This document shows, piece after piece, positions 1 through 9,465 of a stretch of DNA of 64,000 nucleotides. A model generated the notes under the pieces. That model was not told the DNA's origin. It ran no database searches and saw only the letters and a program-made list of their open reading frames with translations. The position numbers and the translations under genes are program-made. Positions within the stretch are counted from its first letter, which is position 1, and every line of letters begins with the position of its first letter. This DNA is from Polycladomyces zharkentensis (GTDB taxonomy: Bacteria; Bacillota; Bacilli; Thermoactinomycetales; JIR-001). The stretch is taken from contig NZ_JAFHAP010000002.1 in NCBI RefSeq assembly GCF_016938855.1, forward strand, positions 62,001-126,000, read 5' to 3'.

Positions 1-78
1 TCTGCTTCCTTTCAGAACGAGTGGAGCAAGCAAAGAAAAGATGCAAACGAGTTGAAACAACGTAAAAGGGGAATACAT

Positions 79-882
79 ATGCGGTTTAGCATACTGGCCA
101 GCGGGAGCACCGGCAACGCCGTGTATGTGGAAACGGATGAAATCCGTTTGCTGGTGGATGCGGGACTCAGCGGAAAACAACTGGAACAACACCTGAAAAC
201 CATCGGTGTGGACCCCGCTTCCATCCAAGCCTTGCTTGTCTCACATGAACACATCGACCATGTGAAAGGGCTGGGTGTGTTTTCCCGTCGATACAACATC
301 CCCGTATATATGAACGAACCCACTTGGCAGGCGTTGCCTTCCAGCGTGGGGGTCATCGACGAACGTAACCGTCGCGTGTTCGAAACCGGCACCACATGGG
401 GAATCGGCAACCTGACCGTCCACACCTTCCCCGTGTCCCACGATGCCGCTGAACCGGTCGGTTTTCGTTTCGAGCATGCCGGTCACGTATTGGCCCTGGT
501 GACGGATACGGGGTATGTCAACCAGCGCATCAAAGACGTCGTATCCGGTGCGGACGTCCTGATCTTTGAAAGCAATCACGACGTGGAAATGCTGCGGATG
601 GGCGCTTATCCCTGGAATGTGAAACGCCGGATTTTGAGTGACGTCGGCCATCTGTCCAACGAAGACGCGGGCGAAGCGTTGGCAGACATTTTGACGGGGA
701 ACGGAGAGGACGTATATTTGGCGCATTTGAGCCGGGACAACAATTTGACCGAATTGGCCCATATGACAGTGAAGCAAATGTTGGAGGAAGCCGATTTTTC
801 CGTCGGGCGTCATGTGCGACTGTGGGAAACCCGTCATGATCAACCCACTCCGCTCCGCCCGGTGTTGAAAAAACGGACTTGA
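79..882 (+). CDS. walJ: MBL-fold metallohydrolase WalJ/YycJ
   Basis: A 267-residue metallo-beta-lactamase-fold protein. The metal-binding signature HEHIDH is visible about 55 residues in, after the typical start MRFSILASGSTGN. In Bacillus the homologue sits at the end of the walRKHIJ operon and is a putative exonuclease/phosphodiesterase tied to cell-wall and replication coordination. The ATG at 79 is chosen because AAAGGGG lies just upstream; an in-frame ATG at 52 lacks a ribosome site and adds a basic tail foreign to the family. The walRK genes would lie left of the window. The following HtrA-type gene agrees with the wal locus order. Family assignment is firm; the exact biochemical role is known only from relatives. 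Confidence 0.93.
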   Translation: MRFSILASGSTGNAVYVETDEIRLLVDAGLSGKQLEQHLKTIGVDPASIQALLVSHEHIDHVKGLGVFSRRYNIPVYMNEPTWQALPSSVGVIDERNRRVFETGTTWGIGNLTVHTFPVSHDAAEPVGFRFEHAGHVLALVTDTGYVNQRIKDVVSGADVLIFESNHDVEMLRMGAYPWNVKRRILSDVGHLSNEDAGEALADILTGNGEDVYLAHLSRDNNLTELAHMTVKQMLEEADFSVGRHVRLWETRHDQPTPLRPVLKKRT

Positions 883-892
883 TCTCCCCGGT

Positions 893-1129
893 TCATCCGT
901 CCTCATTTTGTTGCCGGGGAGACATCATCTCCCGATCCAGACGGCAAGCGCGCTCGACCAGTTCTTCCCGGGTGATCACCCGCTTGTCGATCAGTTCCTC
1001 AATCAATGCCGTAATCAATAGAGAATCATGATAGATCATTTGTTTGACATCAGCCAGCTCCGCACCTACGCTCCATTCCGCCCACCGTCGATTTTCCGGC
1101 GTCAACGGCGGTCGTCGATCCTGAGACAT
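893..1129 (-). CDS. small conserved-looking hypothetical protein
   Basis: A 78-residue acidic/basic mixed, soluble protein with no signal peptide or membrane segment. It is convergent with walJ, 11 bases from its stop. The start at 1129 is supported by AGGAGGG ten bases upstream; a longer frame to 1168 lacks this. The middle reads as two amphipathic helices (ITALIEELIDKRVITREEL). I do not recognise a family. Coding is supported by the strong ribosome site and by tight packing against walJ. Function unknown. Confidence 0.6.
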   Translation of the reverse strand: MSQDRRPPLTPENRRWAEWSVGAELADVKQMIYHDSLLITALIEELIDKRVITREELVERACRLDREMMSPRQQNEDG

Positions 1130-1278
1130 CCGTCGTTTCCCTCCTTTGCTTGATGCGTTACCACCCATGCTGGATACGATGACCGGTTCCGCCTGTTGAT
1201 TGTTTCTTCACCAAAACAGGCCCGGCTGCAGACGATCAGGCTGTCAGAACCTTTTGTCTGCAGTTTCATCATTTTTTC

Positions 1279-1309
1279 AGTTTATACCTCCGACGATATG
1301 GTATAAACT
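1279..1309. promoter_or_regulatory. perfect 10-bp inverted repeat, candidate operator
   Basis: AGTTTATACC and GGTATAAACT form perfect 10-base arms around an 11-base spacer. The repeat lies in the 319-base space between the divergent small gene (start 1129) and the protease gene (start 1449). AT-rich arms and a two-turn centre spacing look like a dimeric repressor site, not a terminator: there is no T-run. Which regulator binds is unknown. Confidence 0.45.
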
Positions 1310-1355
1310 CAATATGACAAAAAAAGCAATATCTCGCACCCACCGCGCGGGCATC

Positions 1356-1385
1356 TTCCTGACGCAAGTTCCCGATTAGTATAAT
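1356..1385 (+). promoter_or_regulatory. candidate sigma-A promoter of the HtrA-type gene
   Basis: A perfect -10 TATAAT at 1380-1385 is preceded by a weak -35 (TTCCTG at 1356-1361) with an 18-base spacer. It is about 65 bases upstream of the protease start. The weak -35 suggests activation by a regulator, which would fit an HtrA-family stress gene, but this is inference. Confidence 0.45.
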
Positions 1386-1448
1386 ATGATTGCACCATTC
1401 GCATAATGAAAACGATCGCGAGAAATCAGTGAGGAGGCGGGGATTTCA

Positions 1449-2789
1449 TTGGACTTTCGACAACATTCACAGGGTCCGGGTCAGTCGAATGATCCAACAT
1501 CGTTTCGTCCGCAGTTTTCGTTCAATCCCCCACCCCAAGGCGGGAACAGGTCATCCGAGCCGATGAACCACGGTGGCGCGCCGCAACCTCCGGGACCGCC
1601 ACCCCCTGCCGGAAACGGTGGATCAGGGAAAGGGGAGAATGGTCCGCGACGGGCATCCGTTTGGCTGATCGCCCTTGTGTCCGGGTTGATCGGCGGTTTG
1701 CTGGTGTTGTTGCCGATGACGGTTCTGATGCAAAGCGGTTGGCTGACTCCGTATGGTGCAAATGACAGGCAATTGCAAAACGCGCCGGGGACACAGAAAA
1801 ATGTCAGCGTAAGCGTCAATTCAGACATCATCAATGCCGCCAAAAAAGTGCGCCCGGCGGTGGTGGGTGTGGTCAACCTGCAAGAAACCGGTGATCCATT
1901 CAACCCGGGAACCGTGCAAAAAGGAACGGGATCGGGGATCATCTTCGAAAAAGTCGGCGGCAATGTGCACATTATCACCAACAACCATGTGATTGCCGGT
2001 GCGGAAAAAGTGCAGGTGGTTTTGCCCAAGGATAACGGCGGCGCCAAATTGACGGCCAAGATACTGGGGGCCGATCCGGTCACGGATCTGGCGGTGTTGG
2101 AAATTCCGGCACGCGGGATCAAAACCATCGCAACGCTGGGCAACTCCGATACGTTACAACCCGGGGAACCGGCCATTGCAATCGGCAACCCCCTGGGACT
2201 CGACTTTTCCCAGTCGGTCACCGTGGGTGTCATCAGCTCCACCAAACGCTCGATTCAAGTGAATGAAACGACGGCAATCGACGTCATTCAAACCGATGCG
2301 GCCATCAACCCCGGCAACAGTGGCGGCGCTCTCGTCAACGCAGCCGGACAGGTGATCGGCATCAACACACTGAAAATCGCGGAACAGGGTGTAGAAGGTC
2401 TCGGTTTCGCCATTCCGATCAATGAAGCCAAGCCGATCATTCAGGATCTGATCCAACACGGCCGGGTGATTCGCCCATACTTGGGGATCAACCTCATGGA
2501 TTTGGAGGCCTTGCCCCAGGAATATTGGTCGGAACTGCAACTGCCCGACAACGTGAAATCGGGCATCATCATCCGGGACGTGCAACCGGGAACACCGGCC
2601 GATCAGGCGGGATTGGAAGCACACGACGTCATCGTGGCCGTGGATGGCAAACCGGTACGCACCGCCGCGGCATTCCGCAAATACCTCTACAACAACAAAA
2701 AAGTGGGCGACACGATTACCATCACGTACTACCGCGGCAGCAGCAAACAGTCAGCTACGGTCCGCTTGTCAGAACAACCCGCATCGTAA
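1449..2789 (+). CDS. HtrA/DegP-family membrane-anchored serine protease
   Basis: A 446-residue HtrA-type protease (HtrC/YycK position in Bacillus). It begins with about 68 Pro/Gly/Asn-rich cytoplasmic residues, then one membrane span (about 71-95), a trypsin-like domain and a C-terminal PDZ domain (about 345-440). The catalytic triad is His180 (TNNHVIAG), Asp213 (DPVTDLAVLE) and Ser291 (NPGNSGGA). The protease faces the outside and degrades misfolded exported proteins. The start is TTG at 1449, fixed by GAGGAGG upstream. A hairpin with a short T-run follows the stop. The long disordered cytoplasmic tail is typical of Gram-positive HtrA proteins. Confidence 0.95.
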   Translation: MDFRQHSQGPGQSNDPTSFRPQFSFNPPPQGGNRSSEPMNHGGAPQPPGPPPPAGNGGSGKGENGPRRASVWLIALVSGLIGGLLVLLPMTVLMQSGWLTPYGANDRQLQNAPGTQKNVSVSVNSDIINAAKKVRPAVVGVVNLQETGDPFNPGTVQKGTGSGIIFEKVGGNVHIITNNHVIAGAEKVQVVLPKDNGGAKLTAKILGADPVTDLAVLEIPARGIKTIATLGNSDTLQPGEPAIAIGNPLGLDFSQSVTVGVISSTKRSIQVNETTAIDVIQTDAAINPGNSGGALVNAAGQVIGINTLKIAEQGVEGLGFAIPINEAKPIIQDLIQHGRVIRPYLGINLMDLEALPQEYWSELQLPDNVKSGIIIRDVQPGTPADQAGLEAHDVIVAVDGKPVRTAAAFRKYLYNNKKVGDTITITYYRGSSKQSATVRLSEQPAS

Positions 2790-2798
2790 TGTCAAACA

Positions 2799-2831
2799 AC
2801 CCCTGTCAACCCTGTGTGGCGGCAGGGGTTT
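2799..2831 (+). terminator. terminator after the HtrA-type gene
   Basis: AACCCCTG and CAGGGGTT form a stem followed by a short T-rich tract, ten bases after the protease stop. Confidence 0.5.
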
Positions 2832-2835
2832 TGCC

Positions 2836-2864
2836 TGTGGATAATGTGGATAACTTGTGGATAA
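2836..2864. promoter_or_regulatory. three-box DnaA cluster outside oriC
   Basis: Three perfect copies of TGTGGATAA (reverse of TTATCCACA) lie at 2836-2844, 2845-2853 and 2856-2864, all in one orientation with roughly one-turn spacing. They overlap the space just before the CxxH/CxxC gene, about 34 kb from oriC. DnaA-box clusters outside oriC control initiation timing in B. subtilis; a similar role here is inferred. Confidence 0.75.
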
Positions 2865-2886
2865 GTATGTCTTGGAGGTGAAATCC

Positions 2887-3096
2887 TTGCCGGAATCCTC
2901 GTATCGATTTGCCTGTGAAGAACACATGGATGTAGTAATCGACGGAATCGTCGATGATTTTGCCGTCGCCCCCACCATATTGCCTTGGCCGGACCCCACT
3001 GTCCGTGCGGAATCCCCCGCTGTGTGCCACTGGTGTGGCAAAACGGCCGATTATGTACTGACTTGGACGACGGAAGCGGAAACCCCCTCTACATGA
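2887..3096 (+). CDS. CxxH/CxxC small protein, YyzF family
   Basis: A 69-residue protein with a CEEH motif near the start and a CHWC motif about 40 residues later, the pattern that defines the YyzF-like CxxH/CxxC family of Firmicutes. The four residues look like a small metal site; the function is not known. The family typically lies between the HtrA gene and rlmH, exactly as here. The TTG at 2887 is preferred because GGAGGTG ends seven bases upstream; a GTG at 2857 is in frame but falls inside the DnaA boxes with no ribosome site. Confidence 0.8.
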   Translation: MPESSYRFACEEHMDVVIDGIVDDFAVAPTILPWPDPTVRAESPAVCHWCGKTADYVLTWTTEAETPST

Positions 3097-3367
3097 GACG
3101 GGGGGGAATGTTGACGAAGGTGGCAGATCAGCGCTCACCGCGCTTTTGTTGACAAAGCAGTAAATCATTTATTTACCCGTTGTTTATAGGCGAACCCCCA
3201 AAAGGAAGGTTTTCAGATGATAAACTGTAGTAAATAGCTGAAGCCGTTTCCCGACCAACTTGAGATGCCAGCTACATGCAGAGATGGGATACGGCTTGCG
3301 GAACTTTGTCAGCAGTCTAACCCCTCATAAGAGAAGGGGGAATGTTTTCAAGTGAGGAGATACAGAG

Positions 3368-3847
3368 ATGAACATTCAAATCATCGCCGTAGGGAAACTG
3401 AAAGAACGTTACCTCAAACAAGGGATCGACGAGTATGCAAAACGCCTGTCCGCCTACGCCAAACTGGACATGGTGGAAGTGGCGGAGGAACAAGCCCGCG
3501 ATCCGGTCAGTGAAGCGGAAGCGGAAATCATCAAGAACAAGGAAGGAGAGCGCATTCTGAAACGGATTCATCCCGATGCCTACGTGGTTGCGCTGGCCAT
3601 CGACGGGAAATCGATGTCCTCCGAGCAATTGTCCGCTCATCTCGACCGATTGGGTACCTACGGAACGAACCGGATTGCTTTTCTCATCGGCGGTTCTTAC
3701 GGGTTGTCCGGTGAGGTGCTCCGGCGCGCCGACATGCTCCTTTCCTTTTCCAAGATGACCTTTCCCCATCAACTCATGCGCTTGATTTTATTGGAGCAGA
3801 TTTACCGCGCGTTCAAAATCAGCCGGGGAGAGACGTATCACAAATGA
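3368..3847 (+). CDS. rlmH: 23S rRNA (pseudouridine-1915-N3) methyltransferase RlmH
   Basis: 159 residues, the normal length for RlmH, a SPOUT-class methyltransferase that methylates pseudouridine 1915 in helix 69 of 23S rRNA using S-adenosylmethionine. The knot-forming C-terminal motif [13 protein letters not shown] is intact, and the N-terminus [16 protein letters not shown] is typical. The ATG follows GTGAGGAG. The 270 bases between the CxxH/CxxC gene and this start hold no gene that I can support. It is convergent with purA, sharing a terminator hairpin. Confidence 0.97.
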   Translation: MNIQIIAVGKLKERYLKQGIDEYAKRLSAYAKLDMVEVAEEQARDPVSEAEAEIIKNKEGERILKRIHPDAYVVALAIDGKSMSSEQLSAHLDRLGTYGTNRIAFLIGGSYGLSGEVLRRADMLLSFSKMTFPHQLMRLILLEQIYRAFKISRGETYHK

Positions 3848-3872
3848 AAAAAGAACGCCCGAAGGCGTTCAC
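3848..3872 (-). terminator. purA terminator (convergent with rlmH)
   Basis: GAACGCC and GGCGTTC flank a four-base loop; on the minus strand the stem is followed by TTTTTT, so it terminates purA and also closes the short gap to rlmH. Confidence 0.75.
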
Positions 3873-5155
3873 GCATATACGGGCCGCATCTGAATCGTCT
3901 GGTCCCGGTCCGGTCCCACCGAGAAGATCGCCAGCGGAATGCCGGTCAATTGGGTAATCCGTTCCACGTAGTGTTGAGCGGCCAACGGCAGTTCATGGTA
4001 ACTGCGCACTTTGGTGATATCCTCTTTCCATCCGGGCAATTCCTCATAGACCGGTTCGCAATCCTTCAACACTTCCAGATTGGCCGGATAGTTTTCGATG
4101 ATTTTCCCTTTGTACCGATATGCTTTGCAGATTTTCACCGTATCCAAACCGGTCAGCACGTCGATCGAGTTGAGCGACAATCCGGTAATGCCGCTGACGC
4201 GGCGCGCATGACGAACCACAACGCTGTCAAACCAGCCCACCCGACGCGGACGCCCGGTTGTGGTGCCGTATTCGCGCCCGATCTCCCGGATGCGATCCCC
4301 GATTTCATTGTGCAGTTCCGTCGGGAACGGGCCGTCACCCACCCGGGTGGTATACGCCTTGGCTACCCCGATCACCTGATGGATCTTGGTCGGACCCACT
4401 CCGGAGCCGATGCAGACACCGCCTGCCACAGGGTTGGACGAGGTGACGAAAGGATACGTCCCCTGGTCGATATCCAGCATGACGCCTTGCGCCCCTTCAA
4501 ACAGCACACGGCGCCCCTGATCGATCGCATCATTCAATACCACCGATGTATCCGTTACATACGGACGAATCCGTTCCGCGCAGGCGAGATACCGTTCGTA
4601 CACCTCATCAAAATCAAATCCGGTCATATCATAGAACCGCTCCAGCAAGCGGTTTTTCTCTTCCAAATTCCGTTTCAGCTTCTCGGCAAAAATGTCTTTG
4701 TCCAAAAGATCAGCCACGCGAATACCGATCCGCGCCGCTTTGTCCATGTAAGCGGGACCGATCCCTTTGCCGGTGGTGCCGATTTTCCCCGCACCCTTGC
4801 GCGTTTCCTCAGCCTTATCCAATTTGAGATGATACGGCATGATGACGTGCGCTCGATCGGAGATGCGCAAATTGTCCGTGGACACGCCATTCTGGTGCAG
4901 GTAATCCAGCTCTTCCACCAATGCTTCGGGATGGAGCACCATTCCGTTACCCAATACACAAATTTTGTCCGAGTAAAAAATGCCGGAAGGGATCAAGTGC
5001 AGTTTGTAACGTTTTCCTCCGAACACAATGGTGTGTCCCGCATTGTTACCGCCTTGGTATCGTGCCACAACTTCGGCTTTCTCAGCGAGGAAATCGGTGA
5101 TTTTTCCTTTCCCTTCATCTCCCCACTGCGTGCCGACCACGACCACCGTCGACAT
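3869..5155 (-). CDS. purA: adenylosuccinate synthetase
   Basis: 428 residues. It joins IMP and aspartate using GTP to make adenylosuccinate, the first committed step to AMP. The start has the GTP-binding loop [14 protein letters not shown]. Further family motifs ([29 protein letters not shown]) are all present, so the enzyme should be active. The ATG at 5155 is preceded by GGAGGAAT. It is transcribed alone, leftward, from a sigma-A promoter under a pair of PurR-type boxes, and ends in its own hairpin. Confidence 0.98.
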   Translation of the reverse strand: MSTVVVVGTQWGDEGKGKITDFLAEKAEVVARYQGGNNAGHTIVFGGKRYKLHLIPSGIFYSDKICVLGNGMVLHPEALVEELDYLHQNGVSTDNLRISDRAHVIMPYHLKLDKAEETRKGAGKIGTTGKGIGPAYMDKAARIGIRVADLLDKDIFAEKLKRNLEEKNRLLERFYDMTGFDFDEVYERYLACAERIRPYVTDTSVVLNDAIDQGRRVLFEGAQGVMLDIDQGTYPFVTSSNPVAGGVCIGSGVGPTKIHQVIGVAKAYTTRVGDGPFPTELHNEIGDRIREIGREYGTTTGRPRRVGWFDSVVVRHARRVSGITGLSLNSIDVLTGLDTVKICKAYRYKGKIIENYPANLEVLKDCEPVYEELPGWKEDITKVRSYHELPLAAQHYVERITQLTGIPLAIFSVGPDRDQTIQMRPVYA

Positions 5156-5207
5156 GGGTCATTCCTCCTTCGCGGCGGTTTCCACCAGTTTTCCGAACAC
5201 ATTACAT

Positions 5208-5237
5208 AGTCTATCCCAATACAAGCCAGAGTGTCAA
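5208..5237 (-). promoter_or_regulatory. sigma-A promoter of purA
   Basis: On the minus strand TTGACA (5232-5237) and TAGACT (5208-5213) are separated by 18 bases. It lies about 55 bases upstream of the purA start, directly downstream of the PurR-type boxes. Confidence 0.7.
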
Positions 5238-5241
5238 TGTC

Positions 5242-5285
5242 AAAACCGAACATTCTACCTGAATAAATGTAATATATTCGGATAA
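5242..5285. promoter_or_regulatory. PurR double PurBox upstream of purA
   Basis: Two inverted PurBox-like sites: AAAACCGAACATT at 5242-5254 and its inverse partner around ATTCGG at 5273-5285, 18 bases apart. This matches the AWWWCCGAACWWT pair bound by Bacillus PurR. They sit just upstream of the -35 element. A further CCGAAC half-site lies at about 5193. The second box has one departure (CCGAAT for CCGAAC). Confidence 0.65.
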
Positions 5286-5332
5286 ATAGATTCACACACC
5301 ATCGTTTATCATTTCACATTTTCCAAGCGAGT

Positions 5333-5508
5333 GAAACGCGGGCAATTTCTCAAGGACGTGTCCGGAAAATCCACGAAGGAGCAAATGCTTTCCCAGGGCA
5401 AACAAATACCTGAGCACGGCTGAGCGAAGCCCCGGAAAGCACAGGGATGAAATTGCGGACAACTTCCTCCAAACAAGCGTCATTTGCCCTCGTCCAGCGC
5501 TTCAGGTT
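5333..5508. repeat. dispersed intergenic repeat, copy 1 (internally deleted)
   Basis: Fills most of the purA-dnaB gap. Bases about 5385-5508 match, in reverse complement, the right two-thirds of the copy at 24.75-25.03 kb (shared blocks include CTGAGCGAAG and GGGAAGCGCAGG-like segments). Bases 5333-5372 instead match the left end of that copy in direct orientation. This is what a deletion derivative with inverted ends would look like. No reading frame of note. Confidence 0.6.
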
Positions 5509-5528
5509 GGCGCGACCAGCGCCTCATT

Positions 5529-6875
5529 CTAGATCGACGGCTCCCCATGGCGCAGATCCAAGCTGAGAAATTTGTTATAGTTTTTGAGGAACAGCAATTC
5601 GACCTTGCCGACGGGGCCGTTCCGTTGCTTGCCGATAATGACTTCCAAGATGTTTTTCTTCTCCGAGTCCTCGTTGTAATAATCGTCCCGGTACAAAAAC
5701 GCCACCACGTCCGCATCCTGCTCGATCGAACCGGATTCCCTGAGGTCCGACAGCATCGGTCGCTTGTCCTGACGCTGTTCCACCGCACGCGACAACTGGG
5801 ACAGCGCAATGACCGGCACATTCAATTCCCGTGCCATCAACTTGAGAGAGCGGGAGATTTCGGAGATTTCCTGTTGCCGGCTTTCCCCGCCGCGACCGGA
5901 GATCAACTGCAAATAGTCGATCAGCACCAGGCCCAGTCCATGTTCCGCCTGCAACCGACGCAATTTGGAACGGATATCGAACACCGTCACCCCGGGCGTA
6001 TCGTCGATGAAGATGGGCGCTTCCGATAACGTGCTGATCGCCATCGTCAGCTTTTCCCAATCCTCCTCAGTCAGATTGCCCGTCCGGAATGCCTGGGCGT
6101 CGATATTGCCCTCTGCCGCCAGCATCCGCATCACCAATTGCGGCGCCGACATCTCCAGGTTGAAAATGGCGACGGGCAGTTTCGAGCGGATGGCCACGTT
6201 TTGCGCCAGGTTGAGGGCAAACGCTGTCTTTCCCATACTGGGTCGGGCGGCGATGATAATCAGATCGGATGGTTGCAAACCGGACGTCATTCGGTCTAAA
6301 TCAGTAAATCCGGTGGGAATCCCGGTTAATTCCCCCTTTTTGTAATGCAATTTCTCAATGTGTTCGTACGTCTCCATCAGAATGTCGCGGATCGGCACGA
6401 ATCCGTTGCGGTGACGCCTTTGGGAGATGTCCAGGATCTGTTTTTCCGCCTCATCCAGAATCTCGGCCACTTCCGCACCACCCGAATACCCTGCGGAAGC
6501 GATCTGTGTCGCCGTCCGAATCAGTCGGCGCAGAATCGATTTTTCCTCCACGATACGAGCATAGTATTCCACGTTGGCAGAAGTGGGAACGACTTCAGCC
6601 AGCTCGGCCAAATAACTGACGCCCCCCACCTCTTCCAACAGCTTCCGGTCCTGCAGCTCGGATGTGATCGTCACCAGATCGAGCGGTTCCCCGCGTTCCG
6701 ACAGTTCGATCATCACCTGAAACAACCGCTGATGCCCCTGTCGGTAAAAATCCTCGGGCCGAAGCCGCTCGGTCACCGTCACCAACGAGGATGGATCAAT
6801 CAAGATGGCACCCAGAACAGCCTGTTCCGCCTCAAGATTGTGAGGAGGGAGACGGTCTGCGAACAACTCACTCAT
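5529..6875 (-). CDS. dnaB: replicative DNA helicase DnaB
   Basis: 448 residues. The hexameric helicase that unwinds DNA at the fork (called DnaC in B. subtilis). An N-terminal DnaB domain (PPHNLEAEQAVLGA) is followed by the RecA-like C-terminal domain with Walker A ARPSMGKTAFALN near residue 210 and Walker B LVLIDYLQLI near 320. The C-terminal half carries the usual DLRESGSIEQDADV motif. No intein is present. The start at 6875 has a GGATGATGGAAC ribosome region. It follows rplI in the same direction, separated by a hairpin. Confidence 0.97.
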   Translation of the reverse strand: MSELFADRLPPHNLEAEQAVLGAILIDPSSLVTVTERLRPEDFYRQGHQRLFQVMIELSERGEPLDLVTITSELQDRKLLEEVGGVSYLAELAEVVPTSANVEYYARIVEEKSILRRLIRTATQIASAGYSGGAEVAEILDEAEKQILDISQRRHRNGFVPIRDILMETYEHIEKLHYKKGELTGIPTGFTDLDRMTSGLQPSDLIIIAARPSMGKTAFALNLAQNVAIRSKLPVAIFNLEMSAPQLVMRMLAAEGNIDAQAFRTGNLTEEDWEKLTMAISTLSEAPIFIDDTPGVTVFDIRSKLRRLQAEHGLGLVLIDYLQLISGRGGESRQQEISEISRSLKLMARELNVPVIALSQLSRAVEQRQDKRPMLSDLRESGSIEQDADVVAFLYRDDYYNEDSEKKNILEVIIGKQRNGPVGKVELLFLKNYNKFLSLDLRHGEPSI

Positions 6876-6902
6876 GTTCCATCATCCTCCACCCGTTGCC
6901 AT

Positions 6903-6931
6903 AAAAAAACGCCCCACCCGCGCGTGGAGCG
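6903..6931 (-). terminator. terminator between rplI and dnaB
   Basis: On the minus strand CGCTCCAC pairs with GTGGGGCG around a short GC-rich loop and is followed by TTTTTTT. Confidence 0.65.
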
Positions 6932-6945
6932 CTGATCGGCACGGT

Positions 6946-7392
6946 TCATTCTTCCACCACGTGGACTGCCACGGTCGCCGTCACTTCCGGATGCAGTTTC
7001 ACCGGAACCCGTGTGACGCCGAGCGAACGGATCGGTTCTTCCAACAGGATCTTTTTCTTATCTACTTTCAGCCCGTGTGCCTGTTTCAATTGTTCGCTGA
7101 TTTGCTTGGAAGTCACGGCACCGAATAACCGGCCGCCTTCACCTGCTTTGGCGCGGATGGTGACTTGAAGGTCCTTCAATTTCTCAGCCATTGCTTGGGC
7201 CTGTTGCCGTTCTTGTTGTTGTCGGGCTTCTTCCCGCCGTTTCTGATCCTTCCAGGCGTTCAGATTGCCCTCGGTCGCTTCCACGGCCAGCTTCCGTGGA
7301 AACAAGAAATTGCGCGCATATCCTTCGGAGACTTCCTTGATCTCCCCTTTTTTTCCTTGTCCTTTGACATCTTGCTGGAATATGACTTTCAT
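6946..7392 (-). CDS. rplI: 50S ribosomal protein L9
   Basis: 148 residues, standard length. L9 binds 23S rRNA domain V through its N-terminal domain ([20 protein letters not shown]), connected by a long charged helix ([17 protein letters not shown]) to a C-terminal globular domain. The ATG overlaps the stop of the upstream gdpP gene, so the two are translationally coupled, as in many Bacillales. Confidence 0.98.
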   Translation of the reverse strand: MKVIFQQDVKGQGKKGEIKEVSEGYARNFLFPRKLAVEATEGNLNAWKDQKRREEARQQQERQQAQAMAEKLKDLQVTIRAKAGEGGRLFGAVTSKQISEQLKQAHGLKVDKKKILLEEPIRSLGVTRVPVKLHPEVTATVAVHVVEE

Positions 7393-9368
7393 TCAGCGTC
7401 GCTCCCTTCTTCGTGCACCTTCTCCAAAATCTTGAGCAAACGCTCGCGCGCTTCCGATACCGTCAGGTTATCCAGTTGAACGGCGGCATTGGTCAAATGG
7501 CCGCCGCCACCCATCTCTTCCATGACGACCTGCACATTGATATCTCCCTGCGACCGGGCGCTGATGGACACTTTTCCATCATCCCGCTCGCATACGACGA
7601 ATGCGGCGCGAATTCCGTGCATGTTGAGCAGGGTGTCGGCCGACTGGGCAATCAGGATCTGGTCGTACCGTTCACCTTCCTCGCCCGTTGCAATCGCAAT
7701 TTTATCGTATACCACTTCCGTATTTTTGACAATCTCCGCCCGTTTGACAAAGCGGTCCAAGTCCTCCTTGAGCAATGTCTGCACCATTGCCAGGTCCGCT
7801 CCATGCTGCCGAAGGAATGAAGCGGCCTCAAACGTACGCGAACCGGACCGGAATGCGAAGCTTTTGGTGTCGACGACGATGCCGGCGAACAACGCCGTCG
7901 CTTCCAGCGTATCCATGACGATCCGGTCTTTTTGGTACTGCAGAAGCTCGGTCACCAACTCGCAAGTGGAGGATGCATACGGCTCCAGGTAAACCAATAC
8001 CGGATCGCGCACGAACTCTTCCCCGCGCCGGTGATGGTCAATCACCACCACCCGCTCCGCTTTGTCCAACAGACGTGGTTCGATTGCGAGTGAGGGTTTG
8101 TGGGTGTCCACCAATATGACGAGTGTGGTATCGTCCACCATTTGCAGCGCCCGCTCGGGTGTGACGATCCGTTCACGCAGATAGTCGTGTTTCTCAATCG
8201 CCTCCAACAACCGTTCGATCCCCAGGTTGTGGTCATCCTCATCCAATACGATGTAACCGGGGCGGTCATTCTTTCGGACTGCGCGCAAGACGCCGATCGC
8301 CGCCCCCAAGGCGTCCATGTCCGGCTCCATGTGTCCCATGATCAACACCTGTTCGCTGTCGCGGATCAAATTGCCGAGCGCATGTGCAATCACCCGCGCA
8401 CGGACCCGGGTCCGTTTTTCCACGGCATTGGTTTTGCCGCCGAAAAAGACGATGCGTTCACCGTTGTGCACGGCCGCTTGGTCGCCTCCGCGCGCCAATG
8501 CGATATCCAGCGCGGCTTGGGCGTTTTGCGTCCGTTCGATCATCGTGTCGCCCGTGGCGGCCAGCCCGATGCTGAGCGTGATGGGGATCTTGTTTTTTCG
8601 CGTCTTCTCCCGCACTACATCCAGAATGTCAAACCTGCTTTTCATCAGGCGATTTAATTCGCGCTGCTCCAAGATGAGCAAAAACCGGTCGGTATCATAA
8701 CGGCGTAAGCTGATGTCGTGCTTGATCGCCCATTGGGAAATGGCCCCTGTCACTTCCGTCAGCATCAGGTTCCGCTCCTGATCGTTCATCCCCTGCCCCG
8801 CTTCATCGAAGTTGTCCAGATGCATCAACCCGATGACAACCCGTTCCTGTTCGTATTGTTCCTGCAGTCGCACCAATCGTGTCACGTCACGGAAATAATA
8901 GAGTCTCTCTTTCCGGTGGTGAATGACCTCGTACGTCCGGTCGCCGATCCCGACGTTGAAAGACTCCCCTTCTTTTTTCTCGGCTGACTTCAGTACAGGC
9001 AGCAACTCGTCCAATGACGTCCCAATCAATTCCTCTTTTTGGATCATGTGCCGCACAAACGGATTGTGCCACTCAATGCGACGTTCGCGATCATACAGCA
9101 AAATACCCACCGGCAAATGGTCGATCGCTTCCTGGGTGGCTCCTTTCACCCGTTTCGACAATGTCAGCACATATTGCGAAAACTCTTGGCGGAACGCACG
9201 TTCCGCCCGCACCAACATCAACGCGATGAAAAAAAAGAGAGTGAGTCCCATTATGCCGTATTCCCAACGGTAGATGGAGAGAAGCGCGATCAACATCAGG
9301 CTGAAACACATGGACAGCACCATGTGTAACCCGTGCCAGCGCTGAGTGATAAATTTCGGCATCGTCAC
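7389..9368 (-). CDS. gdpP: c-di-AMP phosphodiesterase GdpP (DHH-DHHA1)
   Basis: 659 residues, the normal size. Two N-terminal membrane spans (about 15-55) are followed by a PAS domain, a degenerate GGDEF domain lacking the GGDEF signature, and a DHH-DHHA1 catalytic unit. The DHH metal ligands are visible: [20 protein letters not shown] and VIDHHRRG; the DHHA1 domain has [10 protein letters not shown]. It hydrolyses the second messenger c-di-AMP to pApA, controlling potassium and osmolyte balance and wall stress. It overlaps rplI by four bases and lies downstream of the DUF2232 membrane gene, as in B. subtilis (yybS-gdpP-rplI). Confidence 0.96.
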   Translation of the reverse strand: MTMPKFITQRWHGLHMVLSMCFSLMLIALLSIYRWEYGIMGLTLFFFIALMLVRAERAFRQEFSQYVLTLSKRVKGATQEAIDHLPVGILLYDRERRIEWHNPFVRHMIQKEELIGTSLDELLPVLKSAEKKEGESFNVGIGDRTYEVIHHRKERLYYFRDVTRLVRLQEQYEQERVVIGLMHLDNFDEAGQGMNDQERNLMLTEVTGAISQWAIKHDISLRRYDTDRFLLILEQRELNRLMKSRFDILDVVREKTRKNKIPITLSIGLAATGDTMIERTQNAQAALDIALARGGDQAAVHNGERIVFFGGKTNAVEKRTRVRARVIAHALGNLIRDSEQVLIMGHMEPDMDALGAAIGVLRAVRKNDRPGYIVLDEDDHNLGIERLLEAIEKHDYLRERIVTPERALQMVDDTTLVILVDTHKPSLAIEPRLLDKAERVVVIDHHRRGEEFVRDPVLVYLEPYASSTCELVTELLQYQKDRIVMDTLEATALFAGIVVDTKSFAFRSGSRTFEAASFLRQHGADLAMVQTLLKEDLDRFVKRAEIVKNTEVVYDKIAIATGEEGERYDQILIAQSADTLLNMHGIRAAFVVCERDDGKVSISARSQGDINVQVVMEEMGGGGHLTNAAVQLDNLTVSEARERLLKILEKVHEEGSDAE

Positions 9369-9465
9369 ATCCCCTCGACCCGCTCTTCCTGTATGTTCTT
9401 AACCTTATTCCGCGCAGTTTGGTTCTATTTTACCAAAAGCGCCGGAAAAGCAAAAAACGGTTGAA

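Noticed and set aside
1-63. Tail of an upstream gene (walI-type) at the window start
   Set aside because: An open frame does end at about 63, but the 20 visible codons are too few to support a call.
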